From Propionibacteriaceae bacterium (GTDB lineage Bacteria; Actinomycetota; Actinomycetes; Propionibacteriales; Propionibacteriaceae), in the NCBI GenBank assembly GCA_031267645.1, contig JAIRYW010000075.1, positions 1-64,000 on the forward strand: a DNA stretch of 64,000 bases. The letters are read 5' to 3'. A model generated the notes under the pieces. The model saw only the letters and a program-made list of their open reading frames with translations. It was not told where the DNA came from and searched no databases. Position numbers and translations under genes: made by a program. Shown in pieces: positions 49,847 through 58,400 of the stretch. The stretch's first letter is position 1; the number at the start of each line of letters is the position of its first letter.

Positions 49847-50794
49847 TCAATAGGGGAGCGGCGATTCCAGGAAGGCCTGGATCGAGCTGGCCAGACCGGC
49901 CGGGTCGAGGCCGTAGTGGGCCAATAACTGGTGGTACGGGCCGGAGGTCGAATAGCCGTGGGGCAGGCCCAGCTTGGCCACCGGGATCCCCAAGCGCTCG
50001 GCGCTCAGCTCGCGCACCATCGAGCCCAGGCCGCCCACCACGTAATGCTCCTCGACCGTCACGATCCGCCCGGTCCGGCGGGCCGACTCGATGATCAGGT
50101 CCTCGTCCAAGGGCCAGACCGTGCCCAGCCCCAGGACCTCGGCCGCCAGGCCCCGCTCGGCCAGCAGCTCGGCCGCCGCCAGGGCCGAGCCGGCGATCGA
50201 GCCGGTCGTCACCACGGTGACGTCCGAGCCGGGCCGCAGGGTGCGGCCGCGGCCGATCACGAAGGGCTGGGCCGGAGCCAGGTCGGGGATGGGCTCGTTG
50301 CCGATGCGCATGTAGACCGGACCGGGGTGGTCCAGCATGGCGACACAGGCGGCCTCGATCTCGGCCGGGTCGACCGGCGCCAGCACGGTCAAACCGGGGA
50401 TCATGCGGGTGATGGCGAAATCCTCCAGCGAGTGGTGGGTGGCGCCGAGGTCGGAGTAGGTGACGCCGGAGTTGCGGCCCACCACCTTGACGTTCTGGCG
50501 CATGTAGCCGACGTCGTTGCGTAGCATCTCGTACGGACGCACGGTGACGAAGGGGGCGATGGCGCAGAAGACCGGGACGCGGCCGGTGGTGGCCAGGCCG
50601 GAGGCCACCCCCATGGCGCCCTGCTCCATGATGCCGAGTTCGAAGTAGCGCTCCCGGTGGCGGGCGGCGAAGTCGCCGAAGCCGGAGCTCTTGCCCGAGT
50701 CGGTCGACAGCACGACCACCTCGGGGCGGGTCTCAGCCAGCTGGCTGACGGTGGCGCCGAAGACCTTACGCGGGTCGGACAGGGGAGCGGTCAT
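49847..50794 (-). CDS. Transketolase, C-terminal subunit of a split enzyme
   Basis: A 315-residue protein with the pyrimidine-binding and C-terminal domains of transketolase. FELGIMEQGAMGVASGLA contains the glutamate that activates thiamine diphosphate; VTYSDLGATHHSLEDFA and the C-terminal VVTTGSIAGSALAAA complete the fold. It overlaps the N-terminal subunit gene as ATGA, so the two chains are made together and assemble. Split transketolases are typical of catabolic operons, such as apulose-4-phosphate and sulfofructose transketolases, and of some pentose pathways. Confidence 0.9.
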   Translation of the reverse strand: MTAPLSDPRKVFGATVSQLAETRPEVVVLSTDSGKSSGFGDFAARHRERYFELGIMEQGAMGVASGLATTGRVPVFCAIAPFVTVRPYEMLRNDVGYMRQNVKVVGRNSGVTYSDLGATHHSLEDFAITRMIPGLTVLAPVDPAEIEAACVAMLDHPGPVYMRIGNEPIPDLAPAQPFVIGRGRTLRPGSDVTVVTTGSIAGSALAAAELLAERGLAAEVLGLGTVWPLDEDLIIESARRTGRIVTVEEHYVVGGLGSMVRELSAERLGIPVAKLGLPHGYSTSGPYHQLLAHYGLDPAGLASSIQAFLESPLPY

Positions 50795-51663
50795 GCCAAG
50801 GCCTCCTCGAGAGCGCTGATGGCGGCGTCGATCTCGGCCTCGGCCTGGGCCAAGAGGTCGGGCTTGGTCTTCCAGTAGTGGTATTCGACCTTGTCCTCGG
50901 CGAAGCTGACGCCCTTGGCTTTGACGGTGTGGGCCAAGATGACGGTCGGTCGGCCGTTGGCCTGGCCGGCCTGCTCCAAAGCGGCCAAGATCTGATCGAC
51001 GTCGTGGCCGTCGATGGTGATGGCGTCCCAGCCGAACCCGGCCCAGCGCTCGGTCAGCGGCTCGGTCGACATGACGTCGGCCACCCGGCCCGAGATCTGC
51101 AGGCCGTTGACGTCGACCAGGGCGGTCAGATTGTCGACCCGGTGATGGCGGGCGGCCGTGGCCGCCTCCCAGTTCGAGCCCTCCGGCAGCTCGCCGTCGC
51201 CCAGCAGCACCCAGACCCGGCCGCCCTGGCCGTCCGCCCGCAGGCCCAGGGCCATGCCCAAGCCGATGGAGAGGCCGTGGCCGAGCGAGCCGGTGTTGGC
51301 CTCGACGCCGGGCAGCTTGGTCATGTCGGGGTGCCCCGGCAGAGGCGTGCCCAGGTGGCCGTAGCTGTCCAACAGGTCGAGGTCGAAGTACCCCGCCTCG
51401 GCCAGGACGGCGTACTGGGCCAGGCATTTGTGCCCGGCCGACAGGATGAAGCGGTCGCGTAGGGGCGCTTTGGGCTGGGTCGGATCGTGGCGCAGGGTGT
51501 GGAAGTAGAGGCTGGACACCAAGTCGACGCAGGACATCGCCCCGCCCAGGTGGCCGGCCCCGCCGGCCCGCAGCATGCGCAGGACGTGACGGCGGGAGCG
51601 AGCCGCCCGCCAACGTAGCCGGTCGGGCGACTCGGACCAGGCCCGAGGCGGAGTCTGGTTCAT
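50791..51663 (-). CDS. Transketolase, N-terminal (thiamine diphosphate-binding) subunit
   Basis: A 290-residue chain with the diphosphate-binding domain: GAGHLGGAMSCVDLVSSLYF, RDRFILSAGHKCLAQYAVL, NTGSLGHGLSIGLGMA and the metal/ThDP motif GDGELPEGSNWEAA. Start and stop overlap both neighbours (ATGA on each side), so rpiB, this gene and the C-terminal subunit are one tight translational unit. Together with the C-terminal subunit it would move a two-carbon ketol unit between sugar phosphates. Confidence 0.9.
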   Translation of the reverse strand: MNQTPPRAWSESPDRLRWRAARSRRHVLRMLRAGGAGHLGGAMSCVDLVSSLYFHTLRHDPTQPKAPLRDRFILSAGHKCLAQYAVLAEAGYFDLDLLDSYGHLGTPLPGHPDMTKLPGVEANTGSLGHGLSIGLGMALGLRADGQGGRVWVLLGDGELPEGSNWEAATAARHHRVDNLTALVDVNGLQISGRVADVMSTEPLTERWAGFGWDAITIDGHDVDQILAALEQAGQANGRPTVILAHTVKAKGVSFAEDKVEYHYWKTKPDLLAQAEAEIDAAISALEEALA

Positions 51664-52100
51664 GCTTGGCCCTGTTCGTACTCGGCGATCCGGGCCACCT
51701 TGGGGCCGGAACGGGAGTCGGGGTCCCAAGCGTGGCTGAGGTATTCCACCAGCAAGGCTTTGACCAGTTCGGGGCCCTGCACCAGGGAGCCGAAGGTGGC
51801 GATGTTGGCGTTGTTGGACTGGGTGGCCCGCTGGGCTTGGTAGATGTTGGTGATGTTGGCGGCGTAGGCCCCCGGCACCTTGTTGGCGGCGATGCAGACG
51901 CCGATGCCGGAGCCGCAGACCAAGACGCCGCGGTCGTGCTGACCGGCCACGACCGACTCGGCCACGGCCACGGCCACGTTGGCGTAGAGCGGGTCGTCCG
52001 ACCCGAAGTCCGTCACCTGGTGGCCCAAGGTGGGGATGAACTCCTTCAAGAGATTTTTCAAGTCGGTGGCATTGGGATCACAGCCCAGCGCGATTCTCAC
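51660..52100 (-). CDS. rpiB: RpiB/LacAB-family sugar-phosphate isomerase
   Basis: A 146-residue aldose-ketose phosphate isomerase. The catalytic cysteine is C62 in VLVCGSGIGVCIAANK. The first motif is GCDPNATDL in place of the GSDHAGF of ribose-5-phosphate isomerase B, so the substrate probably differs from ribose 5-phosphate; relatives with changed loops act on erythrulose 4-phosphate, galactose 6-phosphate or sulfo-sugars. GTG start preceded by GGAGAA. First gene of the minus-strand sugar operon, divergent from the GntR regulator. Confidence 0.85.
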   Translation of the reverse strand: MRIALGCDPNATDLKNLLKEFIPTLGHQVTDFGSDDPLYANVAVAVAESVVAGQHDRGVLVCGSGIGVCIAANKVPGAYAANITNIYQAQRATQSNNANIATFGSLVQGPELVKALLVEYLSHAWDPDSRSGPKVARIAEYEQGQA

Positions 52101-52157
52101 GGTCTTCTCCTGCGGTCTGAGGCGTCCTGGCGTTACAGTTTCAGTAACCTTGACTGA

Positions 52158-52173
52158 ACTTGTATAGATGAGT
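52158..52173. promoter_or_regulatory. Candidate GntR operator between rpiB operon and gntR
   Basis: ACTTGTATAGATGAGT lies in the divergent promoter region, 58 bp from the rpiB start and 94 bp from the gntR start. GTATAGA resembles the half-site of HutC/UTRA-type GntR regulators. Related sites are at 32152 and 45908. Confidence 0.55.
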
Positions 52174-53673
52174 CTATTGAAGGTCGAGGCTAGGCTGCAA
52201 GGGCATCCGCCAACTGACGTCGGCCGCGTTTGACACCTTGAAAGAGGGGGTGCGATTATCACACGCATGGCGAGCGGACGGGACCAGCGCGGTTTGCCGC
52301 GCGCCCTGGAGAAGAACAGTCCCAAGCCGTTGTACGCCCAGCTGGAGGAAGTCCTGCGGGCCGAGCTGTTCTCCAAGAAGTACGGCCCCAACGAGATGAT
52401 CCCCTCCGAGCTGGAGCTCAGCCGGACCTACGGCGTCTCCCGCATGACCGCCCGGGCGGTCGTCACCCAGCTCGTCAACGAGGGGCTGCTGCGCCGGGTC
52501 CAAGGCAAGGGCACCTTCGTCATCGAGCCCAAGATCCCGGCCAAGTCGCTGGCCTACATGGGCATCCGCGACCAGCTCGAGTCGATGGGATACTCCACCA
52601 GCACCAAGCTGATCGAGTTCCGCCAGACCCCGGCCAACGCCCAGATGGCCAAGCACCTCGGCCTGGCCCTGGGCGAGCCGTTGTACTTCGCCCGCCGTAT
52701 CCGTTCGGTCGACGGGGAGCCGATCTCGCTGCACGTCTCCCACCTGCCCAAGGCACTCTGCCCCAATCTGATCCCGGACGAGATGGAGACCGAGCAGCTC
52801 TGCGTCATCTTGTCGCGCGAGTTCAACCTGACCTCGGCCTCGACCACCGAGACCCTGGAGTCGGTCATGGCCACCACGGCCGAGGCCAAGCTGTTGGGAG
52901 TCGACCGCCGCTTCCCCCTGTTGCTGCTGACCGACCTGCACCGCAACGGCACCGGCCGGGCCTTCGAATACACCAAGGTGTTGTTCCGGGGCGACAAGAT
53001 CAAGCTCCACTTCGAATACTCGAGCTGACCGGTCGGCCCAGGCCACGGCCGCCAACATGGCCGGCGTCGGCTGGAAGCAGACGATCCGGACCCCGTTCCG
53101 CAGCGCCAGCAGGACGTCGGCGGCGGGCCCGGCCGGGTCGACCGCGAAGCCGACCCCGCGCCATTTGAGCAAGGCCTCCTTGGCCGTCCACAGGGCCAAG
53201 GCCGGCCAGGCTCCGGGACGCCGGCCCAGCCAGGCCCGCTCGGCCGGACTGAAGACGGACTCCAAACGGCGGATACGGTCGGCGCAATCCAAGCCCTGGA
53301 CGTCGACCCCGACCGGCCCGGTCGACAATCCGACCAAGGCCAGGTCGCGGTCGTGGCTGAGCGAGGCCCGCCAACCCGGCAGGGCGAGTCGGGGCTGGCC
53401 TCGGCCGCCCGGCCCTGGCCGCTCGACCAGACGCGCCGCCTGAGAGGGCCGACCCAGCCGCCGCTGGACCAGGGCGGCCAGCAGCAGTCGGGCGCTGATC
53501 GACTCGGCCTGCCGCCCCCGGTCGGCCAGAGCGGCGATCCGAGCTCGCTCGGCCGCCGACAGGCGTTCCAGGCCGGCCGGGACCGCGGCCGGCGACAAGA
53601 CCTCGCCCCAAGCCAGGAAGACGGTCGGACGGTTCCGGCCCAGAGGCGGACGGCCGACCGACTCGTACTTCAT
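52174..53673 (-). CDS. 4'-phosphopantetheinyl transferase (Sfp-type), frame runs on through gntR antisense
   Basis: Attaches phosphopantetheine to the carrier domains of the neighbouring NRPS. The motifs are in the first 225 residues: LPGWRASLSHDRDLALVGL, GVDVQGLD with the magnesium aspartate, and ALWTAKEALLKWRGVGF. Sfp-type enzymes are about 200-240 aa, yet no stop occurs in frame until 52174, giving 499 aa whose last 280 are antisense to gntR and have shadow-like composition. The real protein probably ends near 53000, which would need a frameshift or sequence error. The ATG abuts the iron box by 1 bp, so this start leaves no room for a ribosome-binding site; translation is either leaderless or starts at a downstream non-ATG codon. 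Confidence 0.75.
   Translation of the reverse strand: MKYESVGRPPLGRNRPTVFLAWGEVLSPAAVPAGLERLSAAERARIAALADRGRQAESISARLLLAALVQRRLGRPSQAARLVERPGPGGRGQPRLALPGWRASLSHDRDLALVGLSTGPVGVDVQGLDCADRIRRLESVFSPAERAWLGRRPGAWPALALWTAKEALLKWRGVGFAVDPAGPAADVLLALRNGVRIVCFQPTPAMLAAVAWADRSARVFEVELDLVAPEQHLGVFEGPAGAVAVQVGQQQQGEAAVDSQQLGLGRGGHDRLQGLGGRGRGQVELARQDDAELLGLHLVRDQIGAECLGQVGDVQRDRLPVDRTDTAGEVQRLAQGQAEVLGHLGVGRGLAELDQLGAGGVSHRLELVADAHVGQRLGRDLGLDDEGALALDPAQQPLVDELGDDRPGGHAGDAVGPAELQLGGDHLVGAVLLGEQLGPQDFLQLGVQRLGTVLLQGARQTALVPSARHACDNRTPSFKVSNAADVSWRMPLQPSLDLQ
52267..53028 (+). CDS. GntR-family regulator, HutC/UTRA subfamily
   Basis: A 253-residue repressor. The N-terminal winged helix has PSELELSRTYGVSRMTARAVV and LRRVQGKGTFV; the C-terminal UTRA ligand-binding domain runs from about residue 95 (GEPLYFARRIRSVDGEPI to FEYTKVLFRGDKIKLHFEY). 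Such regulators sense sugar phosphates or amino sugars. It is divergent from the rpiB-transketolase operon, making a pathway intermediate the likely effector. Its coding region is completely overlapped in antisense by the run-on frame of the phosphopantetheinyl transferase. Confidence 0.92.
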   Translation: MASGRDQRGLPRALEKNSPKPLYAQLEEVLRAELFSKKYGPNEMIPSELELSRTYGVSRMTARAVVTQLVNEGLLRRVQGKGTFVIEPKIPAKSLAYMGIRDQLESMGYSTSTKLIEFRQTPANAQMAKHLGLALGEPLYFARRIRSVDGEPISLHVSHLPKALCPNLIPDEMETEQLCVILSREFNLTSASTTETLESVMATTAEAKLLGVDRRFPLLLLTDLHRNGTGRAFEYTKVLFRGDKIKLHFEYSS

Positions 53674-53674
53674 G

Positions 53675-53693
53675 TTAGGTTAGGCTAACCTAA
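53675..53693. promoter_or_regulatory. IdeR/DtxR iron box
   Basis: TTAGGTTAGGCTAACCTAA matches the 19-bp DtxR/IdeR consensus TTAGGTTAGSCTAACCTAA at every position. It lies between the divergent phosphopantetheinyl transferase gene and the acyl-AMP ligase/NRPS operon, 113 bp before the ligase ATG. DtxR-family repressors bind such boxes with ferrous iron, so both transcripts should be shut off when iron is plentiful. Confidence 0.93.
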
Positions 53694-53806
53694 CGTCAGA
53701 ACGAAGGCCAGGACGACGCCCGAGCCCGGACTGAGACGAAGGCAGAGCTCGGCCGACCGGCAGCGGTCTTCGTCCGAGCCGACTGGCAGACAGGAGGGGC
53801 AAGGCC

Positions 53807-55450
53807 ATGCACCAGAGTTTGAGCGACGTGCTCGCCTGTCAGGGGCAGGAGCGGGAGCGGGGGATCGTCTTCCTGGGGCCGGGCCGCCCGCCGGTGGACT
53901 TCCTGTCCTACGCCGACCTGGGCCAAACCGCCCGCCGGCTGAGCCGTGGCCTGACCGCCCGCGGAGTCGCCTCCGGCGACTACCTGATCCTGCGGCTCGA
54001 CGACAATAAAATGTTCGTAGAGGCCTTCTGGGCCTGCGTCCTGGGCGGCTTCGTGCCAGTGCCCCTGGCGGCGGCCGGCTCGAACGAGCTGGACCGCACC
54101 CGGGCGGTCCAAGACATCCTGCCGGGCAGCCGGGTGCTGGGCCTGTCCGCCGACTTCGGTCCGAGCGAGCCGTCCGTCGCCGACGGCGCCATCGCTCTGG
54201 ACCTCCTCAAGGCCGAGGCCTTGACATTCGACCCCGAGGAGAACGCCCGACCGGTCGCTCCGGACACGATCCGGCTGGTGCAGTTCTCCTCGGGGTCGAC
54301 CGGCCAGCCCAAGGGCGTCATCATCACCGAACGCAACATCATGGCCGGACTGCGGGCCTGCGTGCCGAGCGGGCAGAGCCAAGACACGGTGACCAATTCG
54401 ATGCTGTCCTGGCTGCCCTTGACTCACAACCTGAGCCTGGTCGGCGTCCACCTCTATTCGCTCTACCGCGGCTACGACCAGGTCTTGATGCCGCCGACCC
54501 AATTCGCCCTCGACCCGTTGAGCTGGCTCAAAGCCATCACCGTCCACCGGCCGACCGTCACCTTTTGTCCCAATTTCGGCTGCCAGCACGTCCTCAAAGC
54601 CATGGCCCGGGCCGGCCAGTCCGCCCTGACCGGCCTCGACCTGTCCAGCCTGCACAAGATCATGAACGGGGCCGAGCCGATCGACCGGGCCACCGTGGCC
54701 GAATTCCAAGACCGGCTGGCGCCGTATGGTCTGCGGCCCAACGTCATGGTGCCCGGGTACGGCTTGACCGAAGCCTCCTTGGGCGTGACGGCGGCCGGCA
54801 TCTACCAGCCCCTGCGGGCGATCGAACTCGACCGCAGCCGGATCGCGGTCGGAGCCCAGGTGGCCGACATCGCCCAGCCGGGCGGGTCCAGCTTCGTCAG
54901 CGTCGGCTCGCCCACCCCCGGCGTCAGCGTCTCGATCCGCTCGACCCCGTCGAGCCCGACGCCCGACGGCGTGATCGGCCAGATCTGGGTCGGCGGCGAA
55001 CCGGTCACCGACCGTTACGTCGACGCCAGCGGGCAGCACCGGCAGGAGTTGTCGCCGGACGGCTTCCTCGGCACCGGCGACCTGGGGGCCATGGTGGACG
55101 GCGACCTGTTCATCCTGGGCCGCCAGAAGGACATCATCTTCGTCAACGGCAAGAACTTCTACTCCCACGACCTGGAACGGGTCCTGGAGCAGGCGCTGCC
55201 AGTCGACTGCGCCGTGGTCGGCCAGACCGACCCGGCGACCGGCCAGGAGGCCGTCATCGTCTTCTTGGCCCAGCCGGGCCAGTCCGAGACGGCATCGCCG
55301 AGCGAGCTGGAGGAGCGGGCGGTGGAGGCATTGATGGGCCGACTCGGCGTGCCCGTCGACCGTCTGGTCTGGGTGCCGAGCATCCCCCGCACCCGGACCG
55401 GCAAGAGACAGCGCTTCGAGCTGTTGGACGGTCTGGGCCGCCCGGCCTGA
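53807..55450 (+). CDS. Acyl-AMP ligase (FAAL-like), starter-unit activating enzyme
   Basis: An ANL-superfamily adenylating enzyme of 547 aa, predicted to activate a carboxylic acid as acyl-AMP and load it on the N-terminal carrier domain of the next gene. The P-loop is FSSGSTGQPKGV, A5-like motif GYGLTEASLG, hinge GTGDLGAM, and the late motif GRQKDIIFVNGKNFYSHDLE with the C-terminal lysine in RTRTGKRQR. WLPLTHNLSLVG and PNFGCQHVLKAM resemble fatty acyl-AMP ligases, not the DhbE/YbtE aryl-acid ligases of salicylate siderophores. AGGAGGGG precedes the ATG; the NRPS starts 9 bp downstream. Confidence 0.85.
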   Translation: MHQSLSDVLACQGQERERGIVFLGPGRPPVDFLSYADLGQTARRLSRGLTARGVASGDYLILRLDDNKMFVEAFWACVLGGFVPVPLAAAGSNELDRTRAVQDILPGSRVLGLSADFGPSEPSVADGAIALDLLKAEALTFDPEENARPVAPDTIRLVQFSSGSTGQPKGVIITERNIMAGLRACVPSGQSQDTVTNSMLSWLPLTHNLSLVGVHLYSLYRGYDQVLMPPTQFALDPLSWLKAITVHRPTVTFCPNFGCQHVLKAMARAGQSALTGLDLSSLHKIMNGAEPIDRATVAEFQDRLAPYGLRPNVMVPGYGLTEASLGVTAAGIYQPLRAIELDRSRIAVGAQVADIAQPGGSSFVSVGSPTPGVSVSIRSTPSSPTPDGVIGQIWVGGEPVTDRYVDASGQHRQELSPDGFLGTGDLGAMVDGDLFILGRQKDIIFVNGKNFYSHDLERVLEQALPVDCAVVGQTDPATGQEAVIVFLAQPGQSETASPSELEERAVEALMGRLGVPVDRLVWVPSIPRTRTGKRQRFELLDGLGRPA

Positions 55451-55459
55451 GGAGCGCGC

Positions 55460-58400
55460 ATGGTCACCGTCAGCACCGCCCGTCTGGCCCAGCTGATCCG
55501 CCAGACCACCGGCGTCCGGGTGACGGACCCGGAGCAGCCGTTGGCCTCGATCATCCCCAACTCCCTGGCCTACCTGGAGGTCTTGACCGGCTGCCAGGAC
55601 GCCTTCGGCGTCAATCTGGACTTCACCGGCCTGGGTCGGCGCACCAGCGTGGCCCAACTGGCCGAATTGATCCGGGCCAGCCTGGCCAGTGTGGCGGCCG
55701 AACCCGCCCCGGCCGCCGCGGCCCAGACCGACGTCGAGCCGACGGCGCTGGACCAGGTCCCGCTCAACCCGATGCAGCAGGCCTATCTGCTGGGCTCCGC
55801 CCCCGGTTTGGAGCTGGGCGGCACAGCCACCTTCTTGTACCTCGAACTGCGGCTGCCCTGCGCGGCCGACCGGGCGGCTGACCTGATCGGCCAACTGCTG
55901 GACCGCCACCAGGTCTTCGCTTGTCGGCTCGAACCGGCCGCCGGCTGGATCGACCTGGAGCCCGAGTCGGACCCGGTCGGCGGGGCGGGGGCTGCGGACG
56001 GGCCGTCCGCCACCGGCCCGGATTCCGGGCTTTGTCCGGGCGGGGGCGGTTCCGGCTCGGAGCCCCACCCACCAGCCGCTCCGACGGCGTCGGCTCGACC
56101 CCGGCTGGTGCTCCAGCCGGCCGCCGGCCAATGGTCTTGGCCGATCCACCGCCCCGACGGCTGGGAAGCGGCCCGGGCACTGACCGAGCCGATCCGCCAG
56201 CGCCTGCTGGACCAGGCCCGTCGCTCCAACCGGACCGGCCGACTGCACGGCTGGGAGATCGTCGGCCTGCCCGACGGCGGCAGCCGGGTCTGTCTCTACC
56301 TCAACATGATCATCGCTGACGCCGCCTCCGGTTTCGTCCTGGTGGGCGAGCTGGACGCCCTGCTGCGCGACCAGCGGCCGCCCCAGCCGACCGGCTACCT
56401 GGCCGCCGCCGCCGCCCTGGAGCGTCGCCGTGGCGCTCAGCGGCGCCAACGGGCCCGGGACTACTGGCGGGCCAAGGCGGCCGACCTGCCACCCGGACCC
56501 CGCTTCCAACCCGGCCTGGCCCTGTACGAGGACTGGAGCACGCGACGGCGCTCGGTGGTCTTGGAGCCAGCCTTGGTGGCCCGCTTGCGCCAGCGGGCGG
56601 AGCGGCTCCAAGTCAGCCTGTCGGCCGTCTTCTTGGCCCTCCACGCCGTGGTCCTGGCCCGCTGGGCCAACAATCCCCGCTTCAGTTTGAACCTGACCGT
56701 GACGGAGCGGGCCCGGTTGACCCAGACCGCCTCTCTGATGGGCGACTTCACCTCCTCGCTATTGGTCGGCTTCGACCTAGCCAGAGCCGAGTCCATCGAC
56801 CAACTGGTCGAGACGGCCTACGCCGACATCGGCGACGGTCTGCCCCACCTGGCCTACTCCGGGGTCGAAGTCATGCAGGAGTTCCTGCGCCCGGCGGCGG
56901 ACCAGCGGGCCGCCCTCATGCCGGTCGTCTTCACCTCCTACCTGGACGGCGACGGCCCCGCCCCCGGCCTGTCGGTCGACTTCGCCTACACCCAGACCGC
57001 CCAGGTCTTCCTCGACCTCCAGGTCACACCCCAACGGGACTCGGTGGCGCTGTCCTGGGACTACGTGCCGGAGTATTTCGGCGGTTCGGTCGACGACATG
57101 TTCGAGGCCCTGCTGGCGGCTTTGGAGGAGTACGCCGCCGGCGGTCCGGTGCTGCCGCTGACCGACGCCAAGACGGCCGCCGCCGTGGCCAGCTACAACC
57201 ACACCGCCGTCGAGCGGCCGGCCGGCGACTTGATGACCGGGCTGCGCCACAACTTCCGCCGCCGGCCGGACCGGATCGCCCTGGTCAGCCGGGTCCACGA
57301 CGTCCACTGGACTTACGCGGACCTGGACCGCCGGTCGGCCCAGCTGGCCTGGGCCCTGACCGAGGCCGGCGTCGGTCAGGGCCAGGTCGTCCTGATCGAG
57401 TCGACCAAGCATCCTTGTTCCATCGTCAACCAGTTGGCCGTGCTGCGGGTCGGCGGCGTCTTCGTGCCGGTCAACGCCCACCACCCGGCCGAGCGCAAGG
57501 CCTACATGGCCCAGGTGGCGGGCGCGGTCGAGACCGTCTTGAACGACGCCAGCTGGGCCACGCTGGCGGCCGGGCGCCCGACTGAGTTCCCGGACGCCCC
57601 GATCGATCCGGCCGACCTGGCGTACATCATCTTCACCTCCGGCTCGACCGGCCGGCCCAAGGGCGTCGAGATCAGCCACGCCGGAGCGGTCAACACCATC
57701 GCCGACATCAACGCCCGTTTCCAGGTGGGGCCGCGCGACGTCGTGATCGGGTTGTCCTCGCTCAGCTTCGACCTGTCGATCTACGACATCTACGGCGCCT
57801 TCGCCGCCGGCGCCCGCCTGACCATGGTGGACGACGAGCGCGACGCCGACGAGATTCTGTCCTTGTTGGAGTCGGATCGGGTCACGATCTGGAATTCGAC
57901 CCCGGCTCTGGTCGAGCTGACCCTGATCCGGGCCGACCCGGCCCAGTCCTGTCCCAGCCTGCGGCTGCTCATGCTGAGCGGCGACCGCATCGCCTTCGAC
58001 CTGCCGGCCCGGGCCGCCGCCCTCTTCCCGGCCGCCGCCGTGCACAGTCTGGGCGGGGCCACCGAAGGCAGCGTCTGGTCCATCGCCTATCCCTTGGACG
58101 GCCCGGGCGACCCCAGCCGGATCCCGTACGGCTACCCGCTGGACAATCAGACCATCTGGGTCTTGGGTTACGACGACCGGCTCTGCCCGATCGGCGTGCC
58201 GGGCGAGATCTGCATCGGCGGGGCGGGTCTGGCGGCGGGGTACCGGGGCGAGCCGGACAAGACGGCCGCCGCCTTCGGCCAGGTCGAACCGTTCGGTCGG
58301 ATCTATCGCACCGGCGACGTCGGGCTGTTCAACCGGGCCGGCTACGTCGAATTCCTGGGCCGGCGCGACCGTCAGGTCAAGATCCGGGGTCATCGCATCG

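Noticed and set aside
53696-56644. 982-residue minus-strand ORF opposite the ligase and NRPS
   Set aside because: Gly/Gln/Asp/His-rich antisense shadow typical of high-GC codon bias; the plus-strand genes have clear motifs.
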